From the NCBI GenBank assembly GCA_015179045.1, contig WHUZ01000003.1, forward strand, positions 1,240,001-1,304,000: a DNA stretch of 64,000 nt, written 5' to 3'. This stretch comes from Kalaharituber pfeilii. Taxonomy: Eukaryota > Ascomycota > Pezizomycetes > Pezizales > Pezizaceae. Both the position numbers and the translations under genes were made by a program. The notes under the pieces were generated by a model. It was not told the origin of the DNA, did not search any database, and was given only the letters and a program-made list of their open reading frames with translations. Shown here one piece after another: positions 11,680 to 23,373 of this stretch. The stretch's first letter is position 1. The number at the start of each line of letters is the position of its first letter.

Positions 11680-13977
11680 TTAACAAAGCATGGGGAGGTG
11701 GAGGGATTGTAAAACGGTTTGGCCTACATCTCTATTCCCCTCATATGGATCCGTTATACTAGGAGTGCTTGGTGTTCGGTGCATTGGAATCATGGGCGAT
11801 GAAGCCCGGCTTAATGAGGATGTACTTATTGTAGGCGGGTTGGAGGCTGATGCACCTGGCCGAACGAGCCCAGCTCTCTCTTTTTGTTCTATCACGAGAT
11901 GATAGCATTAGTAATAAATTTAACCAAGATAATTGTGGTTATCATAGACGAACCGTCAGTCCAGTCTAATACAGATGCAATAAGCTGGAGTACTTCGTAT
12001 TTCTTTGCGTCTCCTCGCTGAAGGCTTAGGAAAGACAGGAATACATTGCTGACAAGTTGTCTGCATTTTCAGTTAGTCAAAGCTTCTACAACTCTTTGAC
12101 AAATTGCTGCACGTACTTGTCAACATTTTCACTAGCATTCCCTTTCCTAAGCATCTTGAGTGCTTTTGTGAGGTGATCGTTCAAGATCACCGCTGTTGTT
12201 TTTGTCAGCTATCAGAGCTCCACACTGTTATCATGCACTGTCGTGCAAACCTTCATGCCTCAGTTTCCCAATCAATAAGTTCTTCTCTTTGACTTCCTTC
12301 TCATACTGTTGAAATTTCTCTAGATCTTCTTTGGTTTTGGTCAACTGCGTCTCAGCCTCTGTAGCTCTCTGCTCCAGCGTTTGTGACTTCTCGTTCAATT
12401 TATCGATGCTGCCCTGCATATTTTCAATGATCTCCCTCAACTCTTGTTTCCGTGCTACTGAGAATTAGCCTGCAGCCGCCTGAGCTTGACAAGGCTCAAC
12501 TGACCCTCTTGTATCTCCTGCAATGCTCTCTGTAGTCCATCGATGGTTGCGGACTCCCGGTCCCTCTCAGATACAGCTTTCTCATAATTGGTTTTAAGCC
12601 CTGCGAGCTGCTCCTCCAACTGGACCACCTTATCTGCAAGTGACTCTCGTAACGATACTTCCTCTAGGGCAATTATTTCCCAGTCATGCATAGCCTGTTT
12701 AGTCTTCTCATATTCCTCACGGAGATGCCTCTCCTGGTTAATGAGCTCCTCCCGTTCAGTGAGCCAATTTTGCTGTGACAGTCCGAGCCTATTTCGTAAA
12801 TTCGAGGCTTCCCTGAGGGCATCGGTAGACTCCTCATTGAGCTTTCTATACTCCGTCCGGAGATCGTCAAGTGAGTTACTCAGTATCCGGTTCTGCTCCT
12901 CAAGCTCCACAACTGTACTCCGGGCTTCTGCCAGTGCATCCTATATAAACCTGCTTCTTAGCAGAGAACGCTTCTATCTCTCTCGACGAGTAATGAACTC
13001 ACGGCGTCGGCTCTCAACTTGTCACCCATCCTCTCTTTTATTGTGGCCACTTTATCAATTAAGTTCTTGTATTGCATATCCAAATTCTCTTTCTCTTCAA
13101 GCACCTGCTGGTACTTGTTCTCCACTTGGGCTATCTCTTGAGCATGCGTTTCCTTTGATTCCTCTAGCTCCTTTCGCAGGCCATCCTTTTCCTTGTTCCA
13201 TTCTTCCGATAGCCTTTTGAGACGCTCCTCTAACTCTTTCGTCTTTCTCTGCTGCCGGGATAGTTCTGCTACTAGTTCTGTTGAACTGCCAGTATCGCCA
13301 TTGCCGACTTCCTCTTTTATGGTATCCTTAGTGTCCTTGCGGTTGTCATTTTGTATTGGTGAGCCGTTTTCGAGTGTCATTTTCTATTTTAAGAAAACAA
13401 TCGGCATTAGCTATCAAACATCTATGAGGGTGAACTTTATACTATTCGGCGTTCCAAGCTGACTGGGTGCTCTAAACTAAGTCGTACCTCGAGGGCGCCG
13501 TCAATTTCGTCCTCACCAGCTTCTGTAGAACCGTGATCACCCTGCCGCGGCTCCCAGAGCTGATCTGATTCGCTCCTAAGCTTCTGACCACCTTTCTTTT
13601 TGTTCTGCTTCTTCCGCTTTGGGGCTAGGAAGTAGGTAAAGTGAGCAAAAAAGCGATATTAGCAGACCAATTTGCCTTCCCTTCTTGAAATGTGGATAGG
13701 TATATATGTATTGTACCGTATACGTTTCGGTGTGTGGTGTGCACGAAAAAAGCAAGCAAACGAGGTAGTTTAATAATGGTAGAAGTTGCAAATTCAGGAA
13801 TCCACGACCCATGTGTTTTGTGTCTCTTCACGAGATTTTCTGTCTCTGCTTTCCTTTTGTTTTTTTCCCTTTCTCTTCGCTCTGCCTGCTGGAATTGGGC
13901 TGGGGCGATGGAGAGGTGGGGGGGGAGGGGGGGGGGGGCATACCGTGTTCCGCGGCGGTGGCCACAGCTGAATCCAT
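11680..13977 (-). CDS. RUD3: RUD3-like golgin with C-terminal GRAB domain
   Basis: A cis-Golgi coiled-coil tether whose GRIP-related (GRAB) domain binds Arf1. Exon 1 is tiny (ATG at 13975-13977, MDSAVATAAEH). Its intron contains a long G-run. Exon 2 is Lys-rich (KRKKQNKKKGGQKL), and exon 3 starts KMTLENGS. Exons 3-5 encode an almost uninterrupted coiled coil (ELSRQQRKTKELEERLKRLS and on). The GRAB domain follows across small introns: LIGKLRHEAVILNDHLTKAL, then VDKQLVSNVFLSFLSLQRGD, then AKKYEVLQLIASVLDWTD. The tail reads EQKERAGLVRPGASAS. About 520 aa. The extreme C terminus is uncertain: the frame I used ends at 11680 in SLHLPMLC, which does not resemble the usual tail, so one more 3' exon is possible. 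Confidence 0.88.
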
Positions 13978-15049
13978 TAGGACGTAGGTATCGTAGGTGC
14001 TGGGAGGAGTACTGTAACGTTGTCAGGGAGCCAGGCGTGAAGTAAGCAGATACTATTACTTCTGTAGTCAGTTGAAAGCGTAGGAAATCACCTGCAAAGC
14101 TGGTTTAGAACTCAAAGCATCCTACATTTCCGGGAAATTGGATTCCCCAAATATCCAAGTAAGTGAACAAGATAAACTTTGAAAACGACTCAAGCAGTGC
14201 TCGATATTTAGTGAACCTGAGAGATTAGAGCGCAGAACGCGGAACTAATGCTAGCAAGCACAAAGACAATTGCTATGAAGTTGACACTTGACTGGGATGT
14301 CTATCGACAACATCTGAGAAAGAGGATTGTCATCCGCTTGCCCAGATTACCCGTAGATCTGTGGGAGGCGCTGAATTTTAACTTTAAATGGTAATGTAGC
14401 CACAGCCCAGGGCCCTTCCGGGCATAACGGCTGGGCCTAACTGGATGTGAGCACCGGGGGCATCGGAAGCTGCCTGGCCCTGTTTGGACGGTGCATGGGA
14501 TAGGCCTGCGCAGCTTTATACGTGATGCGTACTTGATGCAGTGCACTTCTGGCGGCGTGGAGCAAATATACAGAGTAAAGCGCCAAATACCAGCTGCTGG
14601 TATTTGCCCCAAGATTTGCTGCGCTGAAGATGAACACGCTTTGTAAGGGGCTGCGGCCTGCGCAAGCCGGAGGTTTCAGTGAACTGAAGCTTTCTCACAT
14701 TGTAGTGATCACTACCCGAGAGCTTCACCTGCAGTACGTTTGCTGCTACACAAAAATAGTCGACATGGTATGGAATCTACTATAACATTCATCAAAAGCC
14801 TACTTAATTGCCTATCACTAGAACTAGCCACTATTGCTCATCTATTGATGGCCCGCAGCCAATCAACCCAACACCTAAAGACTATTTATAGATCACGTGT
14901 AACTCCACCAACATATCCACCAATCGTGACACCTCCATGCTTATTCGCGCTTCCAACCTTTCCGTCTTTCTACCCCAGAACAACCCAAAACGAAAGTATC
15001 AACATGACGACGAGAAATCATTCTAGATGCGTATCAATATTGCACAACC
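13978..15049. other. Intergenic: RUD3 promoter and R3H gene 3' flank
   Basis: About 1 kb without a supported gene. It includes a GC-rich patch (14400-14520) with several small chance frames on both strands and the putative RUD3 promoter next to 13977. Confidence 0.5.
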
Positions 15050-17103
15050 CTATCCTCGGCCTAATCCATAGGCCCCAAAATTACTGTAGTGTCCATTTGT
15101 TAGTGAACCGTCTCCTTGCTGCAAACCTCCAGGTTGTAAGGGACCTGTCCTTTGCCCTGGCCATCCCCCATTCATGCTGCCACCCAAGCTCCCATTCATA
15201 TTGCTATTCATATTGGCATTCGCATGCCCAAAGTAAGGTTGCTGATTTTGGTATGTGAGTCCATTAACAGCAGGCTGATCAGGTATGCGATTGAATTGAG
15301 GATACCCTCGACCCTGACTGTTCGTTGGTGGCACGAACCCAGAGGTGACTGGAGGGAATCTAGGGTTTGCAGGCGCATGTAATCCATGAGCACCCTGAGG
15401 GGCGGCTGGCAGCCGCATCATAGGACCGTTCATGGGCTGCATTGCGGGTGGCATAGTTGGGCGGCTGTAGCTGGGCTGAGGCGTAGCATAAGGAGCGTGT
15501 GGTGTTTGTAACGGTTGGTGGAGGGGATACCCATTGCCCGGTGTAAATGGGACAGGATACTGCTGAGGATAGGTAGGATATGTAGGCGCCTGTGGCCGAC
15601 CCGGCATGAAAGGACTAACTTTGGGATTGAAGGTATTCGCTGCGGGGTTTAAGGGGGGAGGATTTGGATTTGGATTCTGGCCGTTGAATCCAGGCATGGT
15701 GGACTGGATTGGCGCAAATCTATTCGCTGAAGTGTCGTACGTTGGGAATGGCGGTGGGACCGGATAAAAATGTGACCGGCTTTGAAATCCGTCATCATCC
15801 TTGTTTCTTCTTTGCAGCGGGGGTCGTTCTAACCCTATATAATCTCATAAATGAAACTTAGTCAGTAGATGAATTCTGATCTCTGCGTAAAAGCCACATA
15901 CCTCTGGAAGGGCTGGGGCTTTCTGGAGGAGATTCTTTGAAATCTCCAAAAATGCGAGCTCTAGCAAGTTGATAGGCAGCTTCCTTTTCCTCCCTTGTCA
16001 TTGGCCTTGATGGATCAGCTGCTGGTGCATCATTGGCAGACTTTCCACTCCCACTATGATCTGATGCTCCGTCACCGCCCTTATCTGATGGAGATTTTCT
16101 TCTCATTATCTTGACCATCTGCGGGTTAGCTTGTGGCGTTTCGGGTGGAGGCTTCGAAGTGGCGATATCTGTCAACTTCACTGCTGGACTAAACGGAATG
16201 TCAGAACTGTATGATTTTCAGAGCCTGGGGCACACTACATTCTTGCCGCGTTTCCCCGGAATAATCTGACGCAGTCAATGGCGTCTGGGGATGCAATATG
16301 GGTAAGTCTGTAGAATTCCGCAATCTTATGCACAAGCATTCGGTAATAAGAATTAATCGGCGGTGTGTCGAATGAATCGAGCCTGGAAAATCTTAGCTAT
16401 CCTGTAGGTACTATCGTTAGGGTAGATTGTACATACGATCCTGATATAAAGGTGATTACATCTTGCTCGAGTTTGAGGATAAACGGGCGGTCTCGTGGAT
16501 TCCCTAAAGCATCCACTAAACGCGGATCAGGATCATCAACCAGCAAAGGCTTAGGTTGCAGTTTCTGTTCCTCGGTGGGTGTCTGCGCTACATGTTGAGC
16601 CGAAACAACAATAATAGGGCGTGGAGAATTGTCCTGCGCCGCAGCAGTGAGTTTGTTCCCGTTTCCTTCGGGCACATACTATTTATATGTTAGTGAAACA
16701 ATTGGGGAGAAATACTGCGCACTGAAGGTGGCCGCACAATGTGTTCAGGGGTATCTGTGAGTTTCTCAGCAGATTGTGACTGTCCTTTAGTGGTAATGTT
16801 CGCTGGTTGATCAAGAGATAGAGCAGCTACAGCACATTGTATCTCTTCCACAGAGCTGTCTTTTTTGGTACAAGTTTCCGCAACATTGCGCATTTCTTCC
16901 TTGCTTGAGGAATGTGAGCCTTCGGTAATATCTTGTATAACTTTCGATGAATTATAGAGGTTATCGTCGCCGCAAGTACTGGTGGGATTTTGAGCTTCTA
17001 CTCGAGCTCTTCCGGTATCCATACACTACCAAAGGGTCAATTAGCTTGCGAAACGGTCAGAGCTACACGAGCAATGACAAACCTCAACAACAGACGAATT
17101 CAT
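15050..17103 (-). CDS. R3H and SUZ domain RNA-binding protein (RBS1/Encore-like)
   Basis: A cytoplasmic nucleic-acid-binding protein. The start is a very short first exon at 17101-17103 (MNSSVVE), spliced to CMDTGRARVEAQ. After an acidic Ser-rich region comes the R3H module: VDALGNPRDRPFILKLEQDV, an intron, then INSYYRMLVHKIAEFYRLTH. The Arg and His of the R3H signature are intact. A SUZ motif follows (MVKIMRRKSPSD, then EEKEAAYQLARARIFGDF). The C-terminal 200+ residues are Pro/Gln/Asn/Gly-rich and prion-like, with no stop to 15050 (GLGRG). This order matches yeast Rbs1, which acts in RNA polymerase III assembly, and metazoan R3HDM/Encore. The exact function is inferred from the family. Confidence 0.85.
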
Positions 17104-18721
17104 GTCAGTATATCAGAGAAAAACAACAATCTTTATACTTTTTCTACCTAGAGAGACAAGAAAGACGAAAAGATAATAAAGAACGCTCAAAGGGAAGTGG
17201 ATGGAGATGACGAGGCCCCCGCATGCTCCGATTCGATTCTTGACATTGGCGGGCCAGAGGGACAGGGACAGGAAGTGCGATCCAGATAGGAGTACGTCGG
17301 TCGTCCTGACCGTACACGAGAGGGGGTCGAGCAAGTTAAGGAGAGGACAAAGAGGAGAGGAGGGAAGGAAGAAGACGGAGGGAGAGGGGTGGAGAGGGGT
17401 AGAGAGGGAGGGGGGGAGGGGGGGGGAGGGGTTGCGGTGGAGAGGAGACCGCGGGGTCGACGAGAGTTGGTTGCGGGTGTCGGTGTGGTTGCGGGTTGAT
17501 GGGGGAGAGTTGAAGGAAGACGAAGGCCGAAGCTAGGATGTGCACAGCAGAACACGCCTAGAATGCGGGCTAGGCACTATCATACTCCGAGAAGGCTGGG
17601 CACTCCCCAGACTAAGTTGGAGCAGCTAAGGCAAAACGCACAACGCAACGCTCCAGCGCTGAAAGTGAGTTTATGATACCAGCACCAGCAGGCCTTTCCA
17701 CGCGTTCGATCCGAGCCTTGCACTTGCAGCACAGATTTTACTCGATATCGCGATTAGGGGCTCCGCAGCGGAGCAGGTTAGGGAGCACGGCTGCTACATT
17801 ATCTTCCCAGAACACAATAATCCACCATAGAACTCAGGCTAGGCAGTTTTTCTGTGTTACTAGTAAGCTACAATCGTGTGGCTTGGGTGCTAAGCATTTC
17901 GTACTCTTGCGCGCATCAATTATGGTACTCATGAACAAAAGTAAGAAAAAAAAAAGGCAAAGGTAAAGCGTGAGCTAAAGGAATGCAGAAGCATTTGACT
18001 CAGTGCAGAGAGAATCTGGGTACTGTATGAGTACTAGTATGAGAGCAGAATTCATCACGTGAGTTGCATTCTCGTGACAAACCTGCTGCATAAGAACATA
18101 TGCACCTCGGGCTAGCAGGTTCCGTATCATACACTGCGTCTTGCATGCGGCCTCTGCAAATGTAAACTGTCCCTCAACCGCCACTCAGGGTTCTAACGTT
18201 CCCTGAGAAACGAGTAACACTGTTTTTTTGCCAACACCCCCATCGTTTATTGGAGCCTTGAACCTCCACCCCCATATGTATTCCCACACAGCAGCACACC
18301 ATTGCAGTGACGTTTTAACCATATGCATACTTGCTGGATCTAGAACACCAGCAAAAGGTCCCAGCGCCTTTTAATACCCGCCCCCTCCCCCCCCCCCCCC
18401 AATTAGCAACGTGAATCCAAGGGCCATACCATACAGTCTCAGCTACAAGTTTGTCGCGCCTTCGAGTTAACTACTACCTGGGAGAGCAACGGGATTGGGA
18501 CCAGCCACACGTTTATAACGGCCTCTGCTCTGGCACTCACATCCGCTACAATCTTGACTCCCCCCCCCCCCCCCCCCCCCCCCCGAGACAACACACTTCG
18601 GTGCATGCGTTGCCAGCCATACTCATTCGAGTCCCACTTTCACAACATCACGCAACGACCTGACAATATCCCCGCCAGAGGGCTTACAACTACGGTAGAC
18701 ACTCCAAGGCCAAAGTAAACT
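17104..18721. other. Divergent promoter region with pyrimidine and poly-C tracts
   Basis: Shared upstream region of the R3H gene (-) and the zinc-knuckle gene (+). A strongly purine-rich + strand segment at 17330-17450 would be a CT-rich leader of the R3H gene, as is common in fungal promoters. C-runs of 14 (18387-18400) and 25 (18560-18584) precede the zinc-knuckle gene. The proline-rich frames here (17187-17555) are products of composition. Confidence 0.55.
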
Positions 18722-19639
18722 ATGCACCGTTACCGCGGCGGTTGGGCTTCGACTGGCCCATCGAAAGCATCCTCGTCTACAGTGTGTCAAAAATGTCTCA
18801 AGAAAGGCACGTATGTTTGCCGGCTGCTGTATATTTCACAACGAATATACTGAAGGATTCAAGAAGTCTTGTGATATATTCTGACATAAAATCGGTTCAC
18901 AGGACATTACTCCTATGAATGCAAAGTTTCAAATACCGAGCGGCCATATATATCGCGTCCATCCAGGACCAAACAGCTTTTCGACCCCAATGTTCGCCCT
19001 CAGCTGACAATGGCTGCACCCCCGGAAGAGGCCAAGCAGGACTTGACAAGAAAGTGAGTTAGAACATCCACCTCTATATTATATCGGCTATCCTAATCAT
19101 TGATCCTAGGGAGGGTATTGCGGACGAGATATTGGCAAAGAAAGAGAGCGAGCGAAGTCGTGGAGCTAAAAGGCGGAGGGAGAGGTCTGACATTTTATGC
19201 TGTATAACCTCTCTAATGAGATCACCAGCTGATTATATCAATCCAGCCCGTCCATATCACCACCCCGTCGATCCCGAAGGTCCCCTTCAGTCTCTTCAGT
19301 CTCGTCATATTCTAGCATTTCATCTGGGAGGTCGCCGTCACCACCACCCAGACATTCAGGCTCTAGGTCTCAAAAAGCGCGTTCACCCAGCCCAGACCGA
19401 CGGGTGCGGAGAAGATATAAAGAGTCTCCCAGCCCTGAGCATGGGAGAGGAAGAAGGCTTAGCACCTCCGAGAAAAAGGGAGAACACGCAGTCGCTCGTC
19501 AGCGCCGGGCCGCAGGACCCCGCTTCCCCCAACTCACGAGAAAAATTCCCCCCCAGTAGAGCGGAAAGAGCGATCACTAAGTCCTTTCAGTCGCCGCCTT
19601 GCTATGACGAAAGCAATGGGGCGAGGCTATGGATCATGA
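18722..19639 (+). CDS. Zinc-knuckle (CCHC) SR-like protein, ZCCHC10 type
   Basis: The start is the ATG at 18722 (MHRYRGGWASTGPSKASSST). The knuckle CQKCLKKGHYSYECK has the CX2CX4HX4C spacing and is split by an intron whose donor is GC (18807-18902). Exon 2 continues KVSNTERPYISRPSRTKQLF and ends DLTRK. Exon 3 has EGIADEILAKKESERSRGAK. A short intron (about 19183-19244) then joins an SR-rich domain (SPPRRSRRSPSVSSVSSYSS). The conserved tail is ERKERSLSPFSRRLAMTKAM, stopping at 19637-19639. Reaching the tail needs a frame change between about 19404 and 19478: either a 59-nt intron (19404-19462) or one missing A. The knuckle plus RS repeats suggests RNA binding or splicing. The function is inferred. 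Confidence 0.8.
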
Positions 19640-19859
19640 GGGACAACCACCGCATAAGCCCCGGTGCCTCAGAGAAATTATGCACAAGATGCTCCTCAAC
19701 TCCCATAGCCGTGCCGCTATGTCATTAATATAGCTCTATTATGGGTCTCCTTGATTGCTGAGAATTGTATAGTAGAGAAATGGTATTATGCAAAGATGAA
19801 ATGAAACTCATGCGCGCGAATCTCCCAGAATGTCCCGCTTGTGGTAGTATGCAGCATAA

Positions 19860-20455
19860 CTAATCGGCATCCTCATCATCCTGTTCTTTCTCTCTACCCC
19901 TGACTAGCTCTGCAAGTCTTCCCTCAACAGCAGAGTTAGCAGCTTCATCTGCACCATTCTCGTTGTCAAGCCAAAACTTTTTTCAGTGATTGAAACAAGT
20001 AAGCGCTGAATATCTATTTTCTAATTTTTTTCTTCTGCCTTTGACTTAGTTTTTGCGTTGTTTATCTGCCCTCGTATTATTCGGGCAATGGCGCTTTCGT
20101 GCGTAGCCTCAACATGTCGAGCTTCTCCGCATCTCTCTTCAGGTCCCGATTCGACTGTTGTGGCTGCAGATTAAAAGGTCAATGGGCTTCTCTGCAGCTT
20201 CCTCCTCCGCCTGCTATGCTTTCACCGTGTGGATAATTTCCTCTGCCTTCTTCTCAATAGTTTCCTTGCCCTCGTTGGGTGCGTAGGTGAAGCACATCTT
20301 TGGAGCACGCTCCTCAATATCAAAGTTTCTGCCACTCGGCTTGTATCATTCTGTTTCAAGCATGTATCCTCGGATTCTGTCTGCTTGCGCTTGAGGCTCT
20401 TGAGCTGTGCCAACCTTTTCTTTCGCTCTTCAGTCTGGGCGTCGAGGGGTGACAT
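19860..20455 (-). pseudogene. CWF18: CWF18/CCDC12 spliceosome protein, broken copy
   Basis: Family blocks appear in order on the minus strand but in different frames. The N terminus is MSPLDAQTEERKKRLAQLKS from 20455. It is followed by PSGRNFDIEERAPKMCFTYA, NEGKETIEKKAEEI, QAEEEAAEKPIDL, LQPQQSNRDLKRDAEKL, ESAIARIIRGQINNAKTKSK and a tail EGRLAELVRGREKEQDDEDA ending at 19860. Lesions are a frameshift near 20340, an in-frame TAG at 20214-20216, frameshifts near 20173 and 20103, and a stop after KAEE. No GT-AG introns repair these. CWF18 is a small Prp19-associated splicing factor. A decayed extra copy is the simplest reading, though sequence errors could account for part of the damage. Confidence 0.7.
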
Positions 20456-21111
20456 CGTGGGTGCTAGTAGGAAGCTTCTGGAATGTGTGCGGGGGGCTAA
20501 CCGGAGCGATTTGCGTGAGCTGCCGTCCGAGAGAGAAGGCATGGTCTGAGAATTACGCTGTAGCGCAAGTGCGAGGACGACAAATATCCACAGCGTTCTC
20601 ATGCCCGCAAAAAGCCCGATTCGATAGCACCTTTATTAGTGACATCTCAAGCGTGATCTTGCTTGTTGTTCACTTATTGTACAATATCCCCAGAATTTCG
20701 TTGTAGATATCTCTGTTTAGATCTGGTAGCACAGATTTACTTTCGAGCATAGATCCTTGTTCATTATCAACTCTCATTACTTGTGTATCATTGGGGCACC
20801 CCGCAATCACAATAAATATGCCGAGGCGTGCACTCGCCTAGCCAGCGACGTACTTATTATAGGTGCATTTGGCGTGTCTCTGGAAGAAGGAGTCTACTTT
20901 TATAGCTGTGATTTTCTTATTGATATGTATCCGTTAATGCCACAGGGCCGCAATCCTTATAATACCTGCAAGGAACTAAGTCTGTACAACAGTGTTCCAC
21001 GAGGAGTCTGAATTATTAACGACTACTGGCAGAACCAACACTTGAGCGCAGGTACCACGTCCAAGTGTATCATTCCACTTGAACAATTGGGCAATGTAAT
21101 ATCTTGCAGTT
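20456..21111. other. Intergenic, no gene seen
   Basis: No supported gene. A plus-strand frame at 20757-21011 lacks homology or codon character. Confidence 0.45.
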
Positions 21112-21613
21112 TTACTTTGTACTCTTTACACTCGCCTTGCATCGGCTAACCAAATATATCAACTCTTGCTTTTCCAAGTCGCTATTCGGTACCTTGTCCA
21201 TACGTTCAAGCGCTTCAGATGCCGATAACAGCGCGGCTTGGTACCGCCGGAGGTAGTATTCGTGCTCGGCTTTGATTTTGAGCTCGAGTGGAGGAAGGGA
21301 GGCGAGTTGTGATAGGGGTAGGTTGAGGCGGTCATCAGCCTGTGGACAGGTGGATATATAGGTCAACTTGTTCTGACGCCTAGCTCCTCGCGCCTGGGGA
21401 ATTGGATGCTGGTTTTTGGGGTAAGGAGAAACGAGAACTTACAACTCCCTGCTGATCGAACGGCTTCCATGAACGCTTTTCCGCTTGGAATTGTACTTCG
21501 GTTTGCTGGAGTTTTTGTTGTCGGCGGGCGGATTTCTCTGTCACGCTATTGTCAGAGTCGGAGGAGTAGTAGAGGGTGAGGGCGGCGAGGATGTCGCTGT
21601 CGCCGTCGGCCAT
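21112..21613 (-). CDS. Small hypothetical protein, two exons
   Basis: The start is the ATG at 21611-21613 (MADGDSDILAALTLYYSSDS). Exon 1 is acidic then charged (KSARRQQKLQQTEVQFQAEK, then SWKPFDQQGV). A phase-0 intron with GTAAGT donor and CCACAG acceptor (about 21340-21442) joins ADDRLNLPLSQLASLPPLEL. The helical stretch HEYYLRRYQAALLSASEALE resembles one TPR-like repeat. The stop is at 21112. About 140 aa. I do not recognise the family. A TPR-like cochaperone or assembly factor is possible but not shown. Confidence 0.7.
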
Positions 21614-23373
21614 TTTATTGGAGCTGGAGAGGGGGGTGACTGAGAAGTAGAGAAGGTGGAGAAAACTGGGAACTTGCGAGCTTGGGAAGTGGAGTGGTGG
21701 AGGGTGGAGTGTGGGGGTGGTGGGGTGGTGGGTGGTGAGGTGGTGGGGTGGTGGGGTGGTGGGGACGGTGGGGGCTCGTGGGAAACTGGAGCGGGAAGGG
21801 AAGTAGAGGGCTGGGACTGTATGATATGGGATGTTGAAGCACTATTCTGTTGATGGAGGGAGTTTAGTGTCGTAACCAGGAGGGACTGTGGTGTGGGGAG
21901 CTCTGAGCCAATTGTAGCGGAGGGACGTGGGCACCTGAACTTGAGCTGCTTACTAAGGAGTGGAGAGCGCCGTATAAGTGCATAAGCTTTATGCATGGGG
22001 GGTCGCTGGCATTATGCAATATGCACTGCACTTGTGTTGGCGACTCTACTCTACGTGCCAGCATCGTACACAGCATATGATATACCCAAGTAGACGGGGC
22101 AACCACGCGAAACGCTCCCTTCCCTTTCCCTTCCCTTCCCTTCCCTTCCCTTCCCTTCCCTTCCCTTCCCTTCCCTTCCCTTCCCTGCCTGCCTGCCCCG
22201 CAGCCGTCAACCCATCGCAGGCACCCGCCAAACTCTCCCAGCCGCCCTCGGCCTCTCCCCCACCTCTGGATCTGCACCCCCCCCCCATCAGCATCGCACT
22301 CAAGGTCCCTTGGCCTATGGTCTTGAGCCTCGCCTCGCATGCTCACCAATCCAGTAGCTGCACCAGCCAAACACACATCGGAAGTTCGACACGCCCCAGT
22401 TTAACCGTTGTCAGACCTAGCCATTCAGACCATAGCCCTCTACATACGGATTACCCAAGGTACCAAAGGTATCTAGCACTTAGCACGTCACATCGCAGCT
22501 CGCCAGTCTGTGCAGTGGAGCGCAGTGAAGCGCAGTGAAGCGCAGCGAAAGGAGGGAAAAAAATAAATAAAACAAATTTGTAAAAAAAAGAGACAGCCCA
22601 TGGGAGAAAGATCATACTTTAAGAAAGATACGTCCCACTGATACATACTTTTGAGCGATACCAACTATCCCATCCCATCCCGCGCCTAAGTGTCACTGCT
22701 GCCTACCTTGTCAACCTAATCTATATTCAGAACACATCCACACATCGGACCAGCATCTTACCTATACACAAACCACACCCACTTGGTTTTGATCAAATCG
22801 CCAACAAGCTACCCTCTCATTGCCATTTTCTACCGCCGCAACCAACTTAGAGTGCAAGAAACGTGCGTGGAAAGGAAGGGATAGAATTTAAAAAAGACCA
22901 CAGCACCAAAAAAAAAAAAAAGAAAAAAAAAAGAAAAGGAAAAGATAAATAAAAAATAAATACAAAATCAGGAGGAAGAACAGAGGGGTACAGCGAAAGC
23001 CGGAGGCCGAAATAGTAAAGGCAACATAATACCGACACACGGGCAGATTACCGAGCTTGAAAATTTCATAGTGAGTTCGACATGATTGATTTCTCTCCAG
23101 TTTCTTCCCACTGTCCTCTCTTGCTAGCTTTCTGTCCTCTCTTGTTATCTTTTCTCGCCCTTTCTTACTTTCCTTGGAGCGCGCTCGCGTCGATCTCCGA
23201 CCTTTCGCTTTGCGGGGATACCTCATACAGCCTCCATAGATACATTCATAACCCTTCCTTTGCTTGGTTCCTCCCTCCCTTTTTACGTTCCTGCTTTTCC
23301 GCGCGCGCGCCGCTCCGTCGTCATGTAGTCGAATCTAAAACTTTCTCTCTCGGCCTCTTTTGCTCCTCCAGCA
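21614..23373. other. Divergent intergenic region with simple repeats
   Basis: It contains a purine-rich block (21640-21790), the TTCCC array at 22117-22186, a 10-bp tandem (gcgcagtgaa type) near 22510-22545, and A-rich and CT-rich tracts (22550-22600, 22910-22960, 23080-23370) leading to the next gene. The CT-rich stretch is probably the promoter or leader of the gene at 23374. No protein-coding gene is supported. Confidence 0.5.
22117..22186. repeat. TTCCC pentanucleotide microsatellite
   Basis: About thirteen near-perfect TTCCC copies, followed by GCCTGCCTGCC. The array opens long but meaningless frames on both strands, of EGKGREGK type on the minus strand. Confidence 0.92.

Noticed and set aside
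17187..17555. Proline-rich minus-strand protein
   Set aside because: Arises from the CT-rich leader of the R3H gene. No introns, motif or conservation visible.
20222..20602. Intact 126-aa protein starting MRTLWIFVV upstream of the CWF18 start
   Set aside because: The upstream part is a chance extension. The real CWF18 start is MSPLDAQ at 20455 and the frame later leaves the family.
22046..22376. EGKGREGK repeat protein
   Set aside because: Translation of the TTCCC microsatellite.
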